Source: Cylindrospermum stagnale PCC 7417 (GTDB lineage: Bacteria > Cyanobacteriota > Cyanobacteriia > Cyanobacteriales > Nostocaceae). Taken from it: 64,000 nucleotides of DNA. How positions within the stretch are numbered: position 1 is the first letter of the stretch; every line of letters starts with the position of its first letter. The notes below the pieces were generated by a model. It saw only the letters and a program-made list of their open reading frames with translations. It searched no databases and was not told the DNA's origin. Position numbers and translations under genes: made by a program. Shown here piece by piece: positions 36,318 through 46,278 of the stretch. The stretch lies in NCBI RefSeq assembly GCF_000317535.1, contig NC_019757.1, positions 1,835,001 to 1,899,000 of the forward strand, written 5' to 3'.

Positions 36318-38042
36318 TTGAAAACGCGTTCTAATTATTGGCAACTGCTACCTTATATTCGACCCCAGTGGTCAACCATCGCTAAGGGTTTAATTGGGAT
36401 CTTTGGATATGTGCTGGCGACATTAACCCTAATTAATCTTGCGGGTAAATTGGCGATTCCCTTTGGAGAGGGTAATATCATTGCGATCGCGCAATTGACG
36501 GGAATTTGTGCCTTGGTATTTCTGGTACGCGGCTTTTTTCAGTCTGTGCAAGATTTATACATGGCGAGGGCGGCTTTAAGAATTGCCTTTAATCTCCGCC
36601 AGCAAGTCTACGCCCATTTGCAAAAGCTGAATCTCAGCTATTTTGAAACCGCCAAAGCAGGTGATTTATCTTACCGGCTCACGGAAGATATTGACCGTGT
36701 GGGGGAAGTGGTAAATAAACTCTTTCACGATTTTACCCCCTGCGCTTTACAGTTGGTGGCAATTCCCATCTACATGATTTACCTGAATTGGCAACTCACA
36801 CTAGCCACGGTGATTGTGGCCCCGCTGATGGGGATTTTAATTGGCTGGTTTGGTGAACGGTTGCAAAAATATTCCCGTCGCAGTCAAAATCGGGTGTCGG
36901 ATTTATCGGCTATCCTCACGGAAGTTTTCAATGGTATCCGTTTGGTACAAGCTTTTGCGGCGGAAAACTACGAAATCGCCCGATTTAGCCAAGAAGCAGA
37001 ACGCAGTCTCAGTGCGAAATACTCAGCGGAACGACTGAAGGCGATTCAGATTCCCATAGTCGGATTTTTGGAAGCTTTGAGTGCGTTATCGTTGCTGATG
37101 GTGGGAACCTGGCAAATTTCTCAACGAAATTTGACAGTGGCGGAGTTTTTTAGTTACCTGACTGCGGCGGCGTTGTTAATTGATCCGATTGGTCACACTA
37201 CTAACAACTACAACGAGTTTAAGCAAGGTGAGGCATCGGTTGACCGCGTTTTTGAGTTGATGGCGATTCAACCGACAGTTGCAGAAAAACCACAGGCGAT
37301 CGCACTTCCCCCAGTCAGCGGTAAGGTAGAATATCGCCATGTCAGCTTTGCCTACAAACCCGGTGAGCCTGTAATCCAGGATATCAGCTTGTTAGTTATG
37401 CCTGGGGAAGCGATCGCACTTGTGGGGGCTTCTGGTGCTGGTAAAACCACCTTTGTGAATCTGTTACCCCGTTTTTACGATCCGGAAGTTGGGCAAATCT
37501 TGATTGATGGCGTTGATATTCGGGATGTGACTTTGCATAGTCTGCGGCGACAAATTGGCATAGTTCCCCAAGAAACCATCATGTTTTCGGGGACGATTGC
37601 CCAAAATATCGCTTTTGGACAAGATTATTTTGATCTGTCAGCAGTTGAGAATGCGGCTAAAATTGCGAATGCCCATCAATTTATTATGCAGCTACCAGAA
37701 GGTTATCAGACCTGGGTGGGTGAGCGTGGGGTAAATTTATCTGGTGGACAAAGACAAAGAATTGCGATCGCACGTGCTGTGTTACTCAACCCGCAAATCT
37801 TGATTTTGGATGAAGCGACATCGGCGTTAGATTCTGAGTCGGAAGCTCTGGTGCAGGAAGCATTGGAGAGATTGATGCAAAAACGCACTGTTTTGATTAT
37901 AGCGCATCGATTATCAACGGTGAGAAAGTGCGATCGCATTTTGGTTTTGGAACAAGGGCAAATTGTGGAATCAGGAACTCATGCGGAATTATTAGCCCTT
38001 AAGCGTCGCTATGCCAGATTTTACGCCCAGCAATTTAGTTAA
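36318..38042 (+). CDS. ABC exporter, fused permease and ATPase (MsbA-like)
   Basis: A 574-residue half-transporter. The membrane domain has about six helices (20-310), the nucleotide-binding domain follows (about 335-570). Walker A is GASGAGKTTF, the Q-loop is IVPQET, the ABC signature LSGGQRQRIAIARAVL, Walker B ILILDEATSALDS and the switch H IIAHRLST. Members export lipids, polysaccharide precursors or peptides as homodimers. The TTG at 36318 is the only start in frame before the first helix. The substrate is unknown; heterocyst envelope exporters such as HepA are distant relatives. Confidence 0.9.
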   Translation: MKTRSNYWQLLPYIRPQWSTIAKGLIGIFGYVLATLTLINLAGKLAIPFGEGNIIAIAQLTGICALVFLVRGFFQSVQDLYMARAALRIAFNLRQQVYAHLQKLNLSYFETAKAGDLSYRLTEDIDRVGEVVNKLFHDFTPCALQLVAIPIYMIYLNWQLTLATVIVAPLMGILIGWFGERLQKYSRRSQNRVSDLSAILTEVFNGIRLVQAFAAENYEIARFSQEAERSLSAKYSAERLKAIQIPIVGFLEALSALSLLMVGTWQISQRNLTVAEFFSYLTAAALLIDPIGHTTNNYNEFKQGEASVDRVFELMAIQPTVAEKPQAIALPPVSGKVEYRHVSFAYKPGEPVIQDISLLVMPGEAIALVGASGAGKTTFVNLLPRFYDPEVGQILIDGVDIRDVTLHSLRRQIGIVPQETIMFSGTIAQNIAFGQDYFDLSAVENAAKIANAHQFIMQLPEGYQTWVGERGVNLSGGQRQRIAIARAVLLNPQILILDEATSALDSESEALVQEALERLMQKRTVLIIAHRLSTVRKCDRILVLEQGQIVESGTHAELLALKRRYARFYAQQFS

Positions 38043-38469
38043 CAGGACTTCTGCGAAATCTTGAAGAAACAAACCGCAAAGAACCCAAAGGAAGAAAACT
38101 AAGAAGAGAGTTTTTGCGTAAGTCCTAGTACAGGTTGGCTCGACGGGAAGACAAATATAGTCAGGTTAAAAATCGTTTCGGCGGACGTATTAAGGCATCA
38201 GGGTGTGGCTAGTAGCGCTTTCTTGGAATGAAAAATTAGCAACTAAAAAATTTATTTCTACTCTATAAAAAGAAAAAATAACTATAACGATTTTTGCTTG
38301 GATGGAATACGCGTTGGGTACACAGCAATGCTGTGTCCCTACGAATAATCTGTATTGCACACAATTCATCAACCCAATTCTGGAATGCAAAAAGGAGCAT
38401 CTGAGAGAATTTGCCCGATGCTTAACGTAGTTGGTAGAGTCTCTATTCAGGTGTTTAGCTTAATCAAAA
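38043..38469. other. Intergenic region, small repeats only
   Basis: About 430 bases between the ABC exporter and element B. It holds the palindrome at 38317-38338 and no convincing gene. Confidence 0.45.
38317..38338. repeat. Palindrome, ACACAGCA type
   Basis: Arms ACACAGCA and TGCTGTGT. Its flanks (GGGTACACAGCA...TGCTGTGTCCCTAC) resemble the ends of the MITE at 53360-53590 (GTAGGGGCACAGCA). Confidence 0.55.
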
Positions 38470-40029
38470 AGAAGCCCCACATCTGACCCGAAGGGCAGTG
38501 TGGGATGAATTTTTGGGCGATGACGAATTGACCCACAACCAAATAAATCTGTAGGATTGACAGGACAGTGGCTCGATGAGGAATCGCCATTTTTGACGTT
38601 AAGCGAATCGATAAAATCCTAAATTACATTGGTCATAGTTTTATCCTGTTGAGCCGAATATAAACGCAGTTTATTTAATCTACGCTCGGATATTGTCAGA
38701 TTCAATGATTTGTTTTTCATAAATACTTGTACGTTTATGCTATCGTTTGTATAGGTCGAAATCAAGGACAAAAAGTGAAAATCTCATATCAGTACAAAAT
38801 TAAACCAACTAAAGAACAGGCGGAAAAAATTAATAAAACACTGGAAATGTTGCGTTGTCAATATAACTACTTGTTGGCTCAAAGATTGGACTGGTATGAG
38901 ATGAATCGTAGTCCTATTGATAGATGTCCATTAATTTGCCATCTGCCCGAATTAAAAGAACAGCCTAACTATTACAATCAAAAAGCATCTCTAGTTCAAC
39001 TCAAATTAGATAGACCTTGGTACAAAGATATTCACTCTCAGGTACTTCAAGAAGTTCCTAAGAAAGTTGAATTAGCTTTTGATAGATGGTTAAAAGGTGA
39101 CGTTAATGGCAAGAAATCAGGTAGACCTAGATTCAAGGGTCAAGGACAATACAAAACTTTTACTTATACCCAATTTAAAAGACATCATTTTGTTAACAAC
39201 AAAATCACGCTATCAAAAATTGGAGATATCAAGGTAATTGTTCATCGCCCAATACCCGTTGGTGAAGCCTGCCCGAAGGGCTTAGGATTTGAGATCAAAA
39301 CTGTATCTGTCACCAAAAAAGCGGATGGTTACTACATCACTCTCAGCCTTGATGACAAATCAGTTCCTATCGTTAAGCCTGACTTTAATCCTGACAATAT
39401 TGTTGGCATTGATCTTGGCTTAATTGATTTCTATGTAGCTTCTGATGATTCTAGAATCAAAGCACCTAAATATCTACGCAAAGCTGAACGCTTGCTTAAA
39501 TCATTGCAGCGTCTGGTATCAAGGCGGAAAAAAGGTTCTAACAGACGCAAAAAAGCTCTTAAAAAATTGGGTAAACAGCATAAAAAAGTGGCTGATACTC
39601 GTAAAGATTTCCACTTTAAAACAGCTAAATTACTACTCGATAAGTATGATGTTATAGCTGTGGAAAAATTGAATATCAAAGGACTCGTTAAAACTAAATT
39701 AGCTAAAAGTATTAATGATGCTGGTTGGAGTCAGTTTTTAACCATACTTTCAAACAAAGCCGCGAATGCTGGTTTAAAAGTAATCGCTGTAAATCCGAAC
39801 GGTACTAGCCTTGAATGCTCTAATTGTGGTTCCAAGGTAATAAAGCCGCTATCCCAAAGAATGCACAATTGTCCAGTTTGTCATACAAGTTTGTGCAGGG
39901 ATCTAAATGCGGCTATCAATATCAAGAACCGTGGGACGCACGGTCTTAAAGCTCAATCAATGTCCGGATTAGGAGTCGTTGAGAAGCCCACACTCACCTG
40001 CAAGGGAGTGTGTGGAGTACGTCACTCAA
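38470..40029 (+). mobile_element. TnpB-type IS200/IS605 element B
   Basis: Left-end block AGAAGCCCCACATCT...AGTGTGGGATGAAT matches element A; right end finishes ...GTGTGTGGAGTACGTCACTCAA. It carries tnpB on the plus strand and a broken RHH gene on the minus strand. About as long as element A (1.55 kb) and collinear with it, but the two have diverged. Confidence 0.8.
38560..38720 (-). pseudogene. RHH gene relic of element B
   Basis: Codons from 38720 read MKNKSLNLTISERRLNKLRL, then QQDKTMTNVI, then a TAG (38619-38621), then DFIDSLNVKN. This lines up residue by residue with the intact RHH gene of element A (MKNKRLSLRISERR..., ITSLVEDWIDSL), the stop replacing the codon for Glu. Same position and direction relative to tnpB (54 bases apart). 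Confidence 0.75.
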
Positions 40030-40049
40030 AACAGATAAAGAATGACTAA
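38775..40049 (+). CDS. tnpB: TnpB RNA-guided nuclease of element B
   Basis: A 424-residue TnpB starting at GTG 38775. RuvC residues: Asp in VGIDLGLIDF, Glu in VIAVEKLNIKG and Asp in CRDLNAA; zinc finger CSNC and CPVC. Two oddities against element A: an in-frame insertion of about eight residues (VGEACPKGLG) near 39259-39283, and a changed stop (TGA to TGC), which extends the protein by 16 residues (CKGVCGVRHSKQIKND) through the right end into flanking DNA. The extended frame overlaps the convergent DUF212 gene by 4 bases. Confidence 0.9.
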   Translation: MKISYQYKIKPTKEQAEKINKTLEMLRCQYNYLLAQRLDWYEMNRSPIDRCPLICHLPELKEQPNYYNQKASLVQLKLDRPWYKDIHSQVLQEVPKKVELAFDRWLKGDVNGKKSGRPRFKGQGQYKTFTYTQFKRHHFVNNKITLSKIGDIKVIVHRPIPVGEACPKGLGFEIKTVSVTKKADGYYITLSLDDKSVPIVKPDFNPDNIVGIDLGLIDFYVASDDSRIKAPKYLRKAERLLKSLQRLVSRRKKGSNRRKKALKKLGKQHKKVADTRKDFHFKTAKLLLDKYDVIAVEKLNIKGLVKTKLAKSINDAGWSQFLTILSNKAANAGLKVIAVNPNGTSLECSNCGSKVIKPLSQRMHNCPVCHTSLCRDLNAAINIKNRGTHGLKAQSMSGLGVVEKPTLTCKGVCGVRHSKQIKND

Positions 40050-40501
40050 TAAGCAGACCTAGATAACCAATAAATAGTTACACCCAAAGCCGACCCAGCT
40101 ATTACCTGAACAGGTGTATGTCCGAGTAATTCCTTGAGGCGGTCTTGGCTAAATTCATGCTTTTCATCAAATAGTTCATCAATCATTTGATTGAGAATAC
40201 GCGCTTGTTTACCGGCGGCTTGACGAACTCCTGCGGCGTCGTACATGACGATGATGGCAAAAACTGTAGCTAGAGCAAAGTCAGGAGATGCCCAACCAAT
40301 AGTTTGCCCGACACCAGCTGCAAGAGCTGTCACCAAAGCTGAGTGGGCGCTGGGCATACCGCCAGTGGTGACTAAAACACGTACATTCAGTTTGCGATTT
40401 TTGACTATTTCGACTACAAGTTTCAATCCTTGAGCAATGAAACAAGCTACCAGAGCAACCAGCAGAACCCGGTTGTCTAAGATGCTGCCTATGTCCTGCA
40501 T
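40046..40501 (-). CDS. Divergent PAP2-type membrane protein (DUF212)
   Basis: A 151-residue membrane protein of the DUF212 family, related to acid phosphatase/haloperoxidase (PAP2) proteins. Family blocks: VTTGGMPSAHSALVTALAAG with the GMPSAHSA motif, IVMYDAAGVRQAAGKQA and LKELLGHTPVQVIAGSALG. About four hydrophobic helices. It follows crtE by 91 bases on the same strand, so a role with isoprenoid phosphates is possible but unproven. Confidence 0.88.
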   Translation of the reverse strand: MQDIGSILDNRVLLVALVACFIAQGLKLVVEIVKNRKLNVRVLVTTGGMPSAHSALVTALAAGVGQTIGWASPDFALATVFAIIVMYDAAGVRQAAGKQARILNQMIDELFDEKHEFSQDRLKELLGHTPVQVIAGSALGVTIYWLSRSAY

Positions 40502-40592
40502 GGTATTTTGGTTAGGTTAATAAATATTAGCGACGGTGTTTTTTGAGGAAACATGATGAGATGCAACCCAAAAGCCAAAATCCAAAATTGGA

Positions 40593-41522
40593 CTAATGAT
40601 TACGACTGACGATGTAATGAGCGATCGCTTGGAGAGGTAACGCTTTTTCCCCAAACGGTGCTAATTCCGCACAAGCTGCCTCAACTAGCTGTGTAGCCTT
40701 AGAGCGTGATTCCTCAATTCCCCAAAGGCTAGGATAGGTTACTTTCTTGGCTGTGAGGTCTTTACCAGCGGTTTTGCCTAATTGCTCTAAGGTAGCGGTG
40801 ATATCCAAAATATCATCGATAATTTGGAATGCCAGCCCAATACTTTGAGCGTAACGAGTGAGTCGTTGGATATCTTCAGATGATGCCCCGGCTAAAAGCC
40901 CACCACAAACAACCGAAGCTTCTAATAGGGCGGCTGTTTTGTGATTATGAATGAAATTCAGGGTTTCTAGAGAAATATCTAACTTACCTTCTGAATCCAA
41001 ATCCACCACTTGACCGCCAACTAAACCAGCAGCCCCCAGCGCTTTGCCTAAGCGGGCAATTACCTGTAATACTCGCTCATGTGGCACATTTGCAGGGGTT
41101 TGTGTGGCTGGAAACTCAAAAGCTAAAGCCAACAAACCATCTCCAGCCAAAATTGCAATATTTTCGCCATAGACCTTGTGATTCGTGAGTTTGCCGCGAC
41201 GGTAATCATCGTTATCCATTGCTGGCAGGTCGTCGTGAATCAAGGACATAGTGTGGATCATCTCTAAGGCGCAAGCTGTCGGCATGGCCATATCGATTGT
41301 GCCGCCCATCATTTCACAGGCAGCAAGGCAGAGAATGGGGCGTATCCGCTTGCCTCCTGCTAATAGCGAGTAGCGCATTGATTCGTAAATCTTTTCTGGA
41401 TAAACGACGGGAATCGATTGATCCAAAGCAGTGTTACAAAGCTTTTGTCGCTCTTTGAGATAGGCGGCGAGGTTTAACTTGGCTTCCTCTGGTGTTTTTT
41501 GAAGATTGTCCGTTGCTACCAT
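40593..41522 (-). CDS. crtE: Geranylgeranyl diphosphate synthase
   Basis: Short-to-medium chain prenyl transferase making GGPP for carotenoids, chlorophyll phytol and quinones. First Asp-rich motif DDLPAMDND, second [15 protein letters not shown] holds the substrate Lys/Arg. Length 309 is standard. Encoded between folD and the DUF212 gene, an order commonly seen in cyanobacteria. Confidence 0.94.
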   Translation of the reverse strand: MVATDNLQKTPEEAKLNLAAYLKERQKLCNTALDQSIPVVYPEKIYESMRYSLLAGGKRIRPILCLAACEMMGGTIDMAMPTACALEMIHTMSLIHDDLPAMDNDDYRRGKLTNHKVYGENIAILAGDGLLALAFEFPATQTPANVPHERVLQVIARLGKALGAAGLVGGQVVDLDSEGKLDISLETLNFIHNHKTAALLEASVVCGGLLAGASSEDIQRLTRYAQSIGLAFQIIDDILDITATLEQLGKTAGKDLTAKKVTYPSLWGIEESRSKATQLVEAACAELAPFGEKALPLQAIAHYIVSRNH

Positions 41523-41647
41523 GCTTAAATTCCTGAAACTTTTGGTTTTTTTTGCATATAAGTCACAATTTTACGGTGTCCTGGTTCGGAAAGATTCGCC
41601 GAAGAATGAGGAACGAAGTTCGATGGCAATTCATCAAAGATCAAGCC

Positions 41648-42526
41648 TCACGCTTTTGTCGCCCGCAAATAGCTAGAGACTGTATTTTGCAACAACATGG
41701 CGACAGTCATCGGGCCAACGCCGCCAGGAACTGGGGTGAGAAATTCTGCCACACCAGCGGTTGCTTCCAAATGGACATCGCCGACTAAACGACTTTTGCC
41801 ATTGGCGTCAGTGACGCGATTCATTCCCACATCTACCACAACAGCACCTGGTTTCACCATATCAGCAGTAATCAGTCCCGGAAGACCTGCTGCTGCAATT
41901 AGAATATCAGCATTCTGGGTGATGGCTTTCAAGTTGTGCGATCGCGAGTGAGCAATGGTAACGGTAGCATCTGCCTCCAATAACATCAACGCCATTGGTT
42001 TACCCACTAAAATACTGCGTCCCACCACTACTGCCTGTTTTCCTGCCAGAGGAATTTTATATTCTGCCAACAGCCGCATCACACCAGCCGGGGTGCAACT
42101 GCGTAAACCCGCCTCTCCCCGGACTAATCGCCCCAAGTTAACCGGGTGCAGTCCATCGGCGTCTTTGTCGGGGTGAATTTGATGTAAGAGGGTGACAGCG
42201 TCTAAGTGCTTTGGCAAAGGTAACTGTACCAAAATGCCATCTACTCGTGGGTCGTGGTTAAGTGCCGCAATCACATCCTCTAGTTCCCCAAGGCTGGTAT
42301 TGGTGGGAAAATGCTTGCCAAAAGAGGCAATACCCACTTTAGCGCAGGCTTTTTCCTTATTGCCTACATAAGCGGCTGAAGCTGGGTTGTCGCCAACCAT
42401 CAGCACGGCTAAACCAGGGGGCCGGCCAATTTTGGGTTGTGATTCTGTAATGACAACAGTCAGTTGATGATAAATTTTTTCGGCTAACGCTTTACCATCA
42501 AGTAGTTTGGCAGTTTGTCTTTCCAT
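41648..42526 (-). CDS. folD: Bifunctional methylenetetrahydrofolate dehydrogenase/cyclohydrolase
   Basis: Interconverts methylene-, methenyl- and formyl-tetrahydrofolate with NADP. Key segments: [14 protein letters not shown] (active Lys in the YxxxK motif), [38 protein letters not shown] and [14 protein letters not shown]. Length 292. First gene of the folD-crtE-DUF212 string; the 125-base gap to crtE leaves room for a separate promoter. Confidence 0.96.
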   Translation of the reverse strand: MERQTAKLLDGKALAEKIYHQLTVVITESQPKIGRPPGLAVLMVGDNPASAAYVGNKEKACAKVGIASFGKHFPTNTSLGELEDVIAALNHDPRVDGILVQLPLPKHLDAVTLLHQIHPDKDADGLHPVNLGRLVRGEAGLRSCTPAGVMRLLAEYKIPLAGKQAVVVGRSILVGKPMALMLLEADATVTIAHSRSHNLKAITQNADILIAAAGLPGLITADMVKPGAVVVDVGMNRVTDANGKSRLVGDVHLEATAGVAEFLTPVPGGVGPMTVAMLLQNTVSSYLRATKA

Positions 42527-42866
42527 GAGAACTTCCAGCTATATTCGCTTTTAGTCGTTTCCCCAGTCTAGAGTCAAAATATTTAACTCTTAAACCTTGA
42601 GAGTTGACTGTGATCGCCTTGCCCTTTGTTGCCGTAGCGTCTCTCAAACAGCAAGACCATATTGTTTATCTTCTCAGATCAGCGGTGTCAACTTAAGGAT
42701 AAAGAATAAAAGGATCAAGACAAAACCTTTTTTTGGACAGCACAACATAGTATGGATGGGAACTGACTTGAGAAAACTGGCGACAAGGCAAGCAATCATG
42801 CGAAAATTTGCTCAACCTGTAGCTTTTATGGAGCTAGCGTTAAATTTCTCCCTCCTGTCCTTGGGG

Positions 42867-43244
42867 ATGCCGAGGATTGTACCCTACCGCCTGGGATTGA
42901 CCTTTTTGCTGGTAGGGGGACTTTGTAGTTGTGGTAAATTAACACCCTCTGGCTTAAGTGGCAATAAACCGATAATTGGCGCTAACATCACCCCAATTCG
43001 GGAAATTAAACCACAACAAAACAATCAGGCTACAGTTTATATCCAAGGTACGGTGTCTAAGCAAGCTCCCCTGATCAAGCAGCGGGTGTATCAAATCAAT
43101 GACACAACTGGCAAAATCTGGGTAGTCACCAATCAAACTAATCTCCAAGAGGGACAGCAGGTGGTGTTTAGGGGTAAAGTTCGCTATAGGAGTATCCCTT
43201 TAGCTGGCAAAGAGTTTGGGGAAGTTTACTTAGAGGAAGAGTAA
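42867..43244 (+). CDS. Putative OB-fold lipoprotein
   Basis: A 125-residue protein when started at ATG 42867: a hydrophobic leader (LGLTFLLVGGLCSC) with a possible lipobox (LCSC), then a compact domain ATVYIQGTVSKQAPLI...YQINDTTGKIWVVTN...EGQQVVFRGKVRY that fits an OB-fold (nucleic acid or oligosaccharide binding). The frame is open back to 42597, but the extra part looks non-coding; ATG 42798 is another choice. It is 3 bases before the NUDIX gene and probably co-transcribed. Confidence 0.65.
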   Translation: MPRIVPYRLGLTFLLVGGLCSCGKLTPSGLSGNKPIIGANITPIREIKPQQNNQATVYIQGTVSKQAPLIKQRVYQINDTTGKIWVVTNQTNLQEGQQVVFRGKVRYRSIPLAGKEFGEVYLEEE

Positions 43245-43247
43245 TTT

Positions 43248-43697
43248 ATGAATGATCAATTTGTGCATGTAGCGATCGCTATTCTCTACCAAGAAAACAA
43301 GTTTCTCATGCAGCTGCGAGACAACATCCCCGGTATTGCCTATCCAGGTTGCTGGGGACTGTTTGGTGGTCACATCGAAACGGGTGAAACCCCAAATGTC
43401 GCACTCAAGCGGGAACTGATCGAAGAAATCGGCTACGATTTACCGTCGTTTTCCGAATTTGGCATTTATCCTGATGAAAAAGTTGTCCGTCATGTTTTTC
43501 AAGCACCACTTTTGGTGGAATTAAATCAACTGGTGCTGAGTGAAGGTTGGGATTTGGGGTTATTGACGCCAGAAGATATTCGCCGGGGTGGCGGTTATTC
43601 AGCTATTGCTGGTGAAGTGCGACCATTGGGGTTAACACATCAGCAAATTATGCTGGATTTTATCGAAAAAAATCATCAATCATCAGTGGTGAGTTAG
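43248..43697 (+). CDS. NUDIX hydrolase
   Basis: A 149-residue nucleoside diphosphate-X hydrolase. The Nudix box is complete: GGHIETGETPNVALKRELIEEIGY, here given as GGHIETGE plus RELIEEIGY (about 41-64). Likely a housecleaning enzyme for (d)NTP or sugar-nucleotide substrates; cannot be narrowed. It follows the OB-fold lipoprotein gene by three bases. Confidence 0.92.
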   Translation: MNDQFVHVAIAILYQENKFLMQLRDNIPGIAYPGCWGLFGGHIETGETPNVALKRELIEEIGYDLPSFSEFGIYPDEKVVRHVFQAPLLVELNQLVLSEGWDLGLLTPEDIRRGGGYSAIAGEVRPLGLTHQQIMLDFIEKNHQSSVVS

Positions 43698-43936
43698 TGA
43701 CAGAAAACAGAAAATCTTTGAGCATTTTTTGGATTTTGCCATCTTCCTCGAAGCATATCTTTTACAGCATCGCTCTTTAGGCGGGGTTTCGCCATCGCTC
43801 AACCCAACCTACAATTATGATGATTGCTTTCAATGGGTTTGCCTACTTGCAGCCCTATTTCCTGACTAGCAATCAGCTTTTTGATTAATTCAGCACCCAG
43901 TCACAATCAACTAATAACTATAGTGGAGTCACCATC

Positions 43937-45040
43937 ATGCAATCAGCAAACAAACTACCACGATGGTTAAATATCGGATTGGCATTCCCCGTAGCCATTC
44001 TCAACGGTTGGCTACTACTCCAGCTTGTGCAGTACTTTCAACCCCAGGTAAGCATTTGTGCCGCTGCCGTCCTCCTCGCTTTTGTCTTGAACTACCCCAT
44101 CCAGTTTCTCCAAGGACGTGGGGTGCAGCGTAATCTAGCAATTGGCGGAGTTTTGCTGTCGGCTGTGGTAATTTTAGCGGCTGTCGGCATCACCTTGGTT
44201 CCCCTGATTATAGAACAGCTCAACGAGCTAGCTAACATTTTACCGAGTTGGATTGAATCTGGTTCCCAACAACTCGATGCTTTCCAAATTTGGGCGGCGA
44301 AACAACAGCTACCGGTGAATTTAAGCGGTTTAGTCACTCAAGTTTTAGACCGGTTATCTAGTCAATTTCAGTCTTTTACTGGTAAAATACTTAGTTTTGC
44401 TTTCGATACCATCGGTGTTGTCGTCAACGTGCTGCTGGCGGTGGTTCTGACGATTTATTTGGTATTAAATGGCGATCGCTTGTGGGATGGAATTTATCAA
44501 TGGTTTCCCACGCATATCGGCACAAAAGTCCGGCAATTACTGCGAGAAGACTTTCATAATTATTTCATCGGTCAGGCGACATTAGGCGCTGTGTTGGGAG
44601 TAACAATTATACTGGCGTTTTTGGCGCTGCGAGTTCCCTTAGCACTACTTTTTGGGATTGGGATTGGCTTATTCTCGCTGTTTCCCTTCGGTACGGGGAT
44701 AGGAATTGCCATTGTGAGTCTGTTGGTATCATTACAAAACTTTTGGTTAGGTGTAGAAGTTTTAGGCGTAGCGGTAGCAATTGACCAAATAAATTCTAAT
44801 ATCATTGCACCACGACTTCTAGGAAATTTGACTGGTTTAAATCCTGTTTGGGTAGTGATTTCTTTGTTGATAGGTGCGAAATTAGGCGGCGTTTTAGGTT
44901 TGTTAATTGCCATTCCCATTGCCAGTTTTATTAAAGATGTAACAGATGCTTGGCGGGCGGGTGAATTTAACCAAGAATCGGAATCTATTAAGGTGGCGAG
45001 TGAGGTTGAAGGTTTAAGTTTAAACGCAGAGGTTCGCTAA
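43937..45040 (+). CDS. AI-2E/PerM family transporter
   Basis: A 367-residue membrane protein of the AI-2E (UPF0118) family with about seven or eight helices: two near the start (about 15-35, 60-80), one near 145-170, and several after residue 205. Typical segments are LLREDFHNYFIGQATLGAVLG, LFGIGIGLFSLFPFGTGIG and NPVWVVISLLIGAKLGGVLG. The family is annotated for AI-2 export, Na+/H+ exchange or unknown roles; function here is open. Confidence 0.88.
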   Translation: MQSANKLPRWLNIGLAFPVAILNGWLLLQLVQYFQPQVSICAAAVLLAFVLNYPIQFLQGRGVQRNLAIGGVLLSAVVILAAVGITLVPLIIEQLNELANILPSWIESGSQQLDAFQIWAAKQQLPVNLSGLVTQVLDRLSSQFQSFTGKILSFAFDTIGVVVNVLLAVVLTIYLVLNGDRLWDGIYQWFPTHIGTKVRQLLREDFHNYFIGQATLGAVLGVTIILAFLALRVPLALLFGIGIGLFSLFPFGTGIGIAIVSLLVSLQNFWLGVEVLGVAVAIDQINSNIIAPRLLGNLTGLNPVWVVISLLIGAKLGGVLGLLIAIPIASFIKDVTDAWRAGEFNQESESIKVASEVEGLSLNAEVR

Positions 45041-45105
45041 GGTTTTTTTTGGATGAGGTTAAAGATTTTAATCAAATTTAGATGAGTAGCTAAATAGGGG
45101 CAGAG

Positions 45106-46278
45106 ATGGAAGGTAAAAGATTTATTCACAAAATTAAATTACAAAATTTCCTTTCTTATGGAAGTGAGGGAGAAGAAATTGAATTACAACCGCTAAATGT
45201 GTTAATTGGTGCCAACACTTCTGGTAAATCTAATTTAATTGAGTCCTTGGGAATTTTACGGGCAACACCTACAGATTTACCTGCCCCATTTCGTCAAGGT
45301 GGAGGGGTGAGTGAATTTTTATGGAAGGGTGGAAATGAGATTCCAGTAGCAGAAATTCAAGTTACTGTTGATTATTCAGAAGTAACTCAGTCATTAGATT
45401 ATAAGTTGAAATTCACCTCCACCGGTCAAGGACTAGATTTGATAGATGAAGTAATAGAAAATAAATCATCAAATTCTAGTGATAATATTGTCGCTGACTT
45501 CTATACAAATAACAGGGGTTCTCCAACTTTAAGCAAAGGAATTAAATATATTCAGCCAATAAGTTTAACTCCAAATCAGTCTATTCTTTCTCAAATAAAA
45601 AACACTGTACAGTATCCAGCAATTTCATATTTAGGTAATCGGTTTGCCAATATAGCGTTATATCGAGAATGGGGTTTAGCGCAAATTTCTGAAATTAAAA
45701 AGCCTCAAAAATCAGATTTGCCCGGACATCCTCTTTTAGAAAATGGGAGGAATCTGGGATTATTTTTAAACAACTTACAATACAAAATAGGTAATAAAGT
45801 AGTTATTGAAAATCTGAAAAAGCTTGATGATGCAGCAGAAGAACTCAGGATAGAAATTCATGGCGCTACAGTACAGATATTTATTTGTGAAGAAGGTCTG
45901 AGTCAACCAATTTCTGCAAATCGCTTATCAGATGGAACGCTGCGTTATTTATTTTTAATGGCGTTACTACTTGACCCAAATCCACCACCACTTATTTGTC
46001 TTGAAGCACCAGAAATAGGTTTACACCCAGATATTTTACCAACGATTGCAGAAATGTTAATCAAAGCATCACAGAGAACACAATTAATTGTGACAACATA
46101 TTCTGATACTTTGCTTTCTGCTTTAAGTGAATATCCTGAATTAGTTTTGATTTGTGAAAGAGATGAAAAAGGCTCTCACCTCCACCGTCTTGAACCTGAT
46201 AAACTAAAAGATTGGTTAGAAAAATATACTCTCGGCGACCTTTGGCGAATGGGTGAAATAGGAGGTAATCGATGGTAA
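45106..46278 (+). CDS. AAA_21-type ATPase, first of a tandem pair
   Basis: A 390-residue RecF/OLD-like ATPase. Walker A GANTSGKSNLIE (about 33-44), signature LSDGTLRYLFLMALL, Walker B LICLEAPEIGLHP, and IVTTYSDTLLSAL where the usual switch His is replaced by Tyr. The Walker B DE is EA here, so the catalytic Glu is displaced and hydrolysis may be weak. Followed 108 bases later by a related ATPase and a PIN-like gene, so the three may form one module. Confidence 0.82.
   Translation: MEGKRFIHKIKLQNFLSYGSEGEEIELQPLNVLIGANTSGKSNLIESLGILRATPTDLPAPFRQGGGVSEFLWKGGNEIPVAEIQVTVDYSEVTQSLDYKLKFTSTGQGLDLIDEVIENKSSNSSDNIVADFYTNNRGSPTLSKGIKYIQPISLTPNQSILSQIKNTVQYPAISYLGNRFANIALYREWGLAQISEIKKPQKSDLPGHPLLENGRNLGLFLNNLQYKIGNKVVIENLKKLDDAAEELRIEIHGATVQIFICEEGLSQPISANRLSDGTLRYLFLMALLLDPNPPPLICLEAPEIGLHPDILPTIAEMLIKASQRTQLIVTTYSDTLLSALSEYPELVLICERDEKGSHLHRLEPDKLKDWLEKYTLGDLWRMGEIGGNRW

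Noticed and set aside
38190-38390. 66-codon minus-strand frame before element B
   Set aside because: Contains the 38317 palindrome and has no conserved features.
42597-42866. Upstream extension of the OB-fold lipoprotein
   Set aside because: The extra residues are Arg/Cys-rich and unlike a coding N-terminus; later Met codons give a sensible lipoprotein leader.
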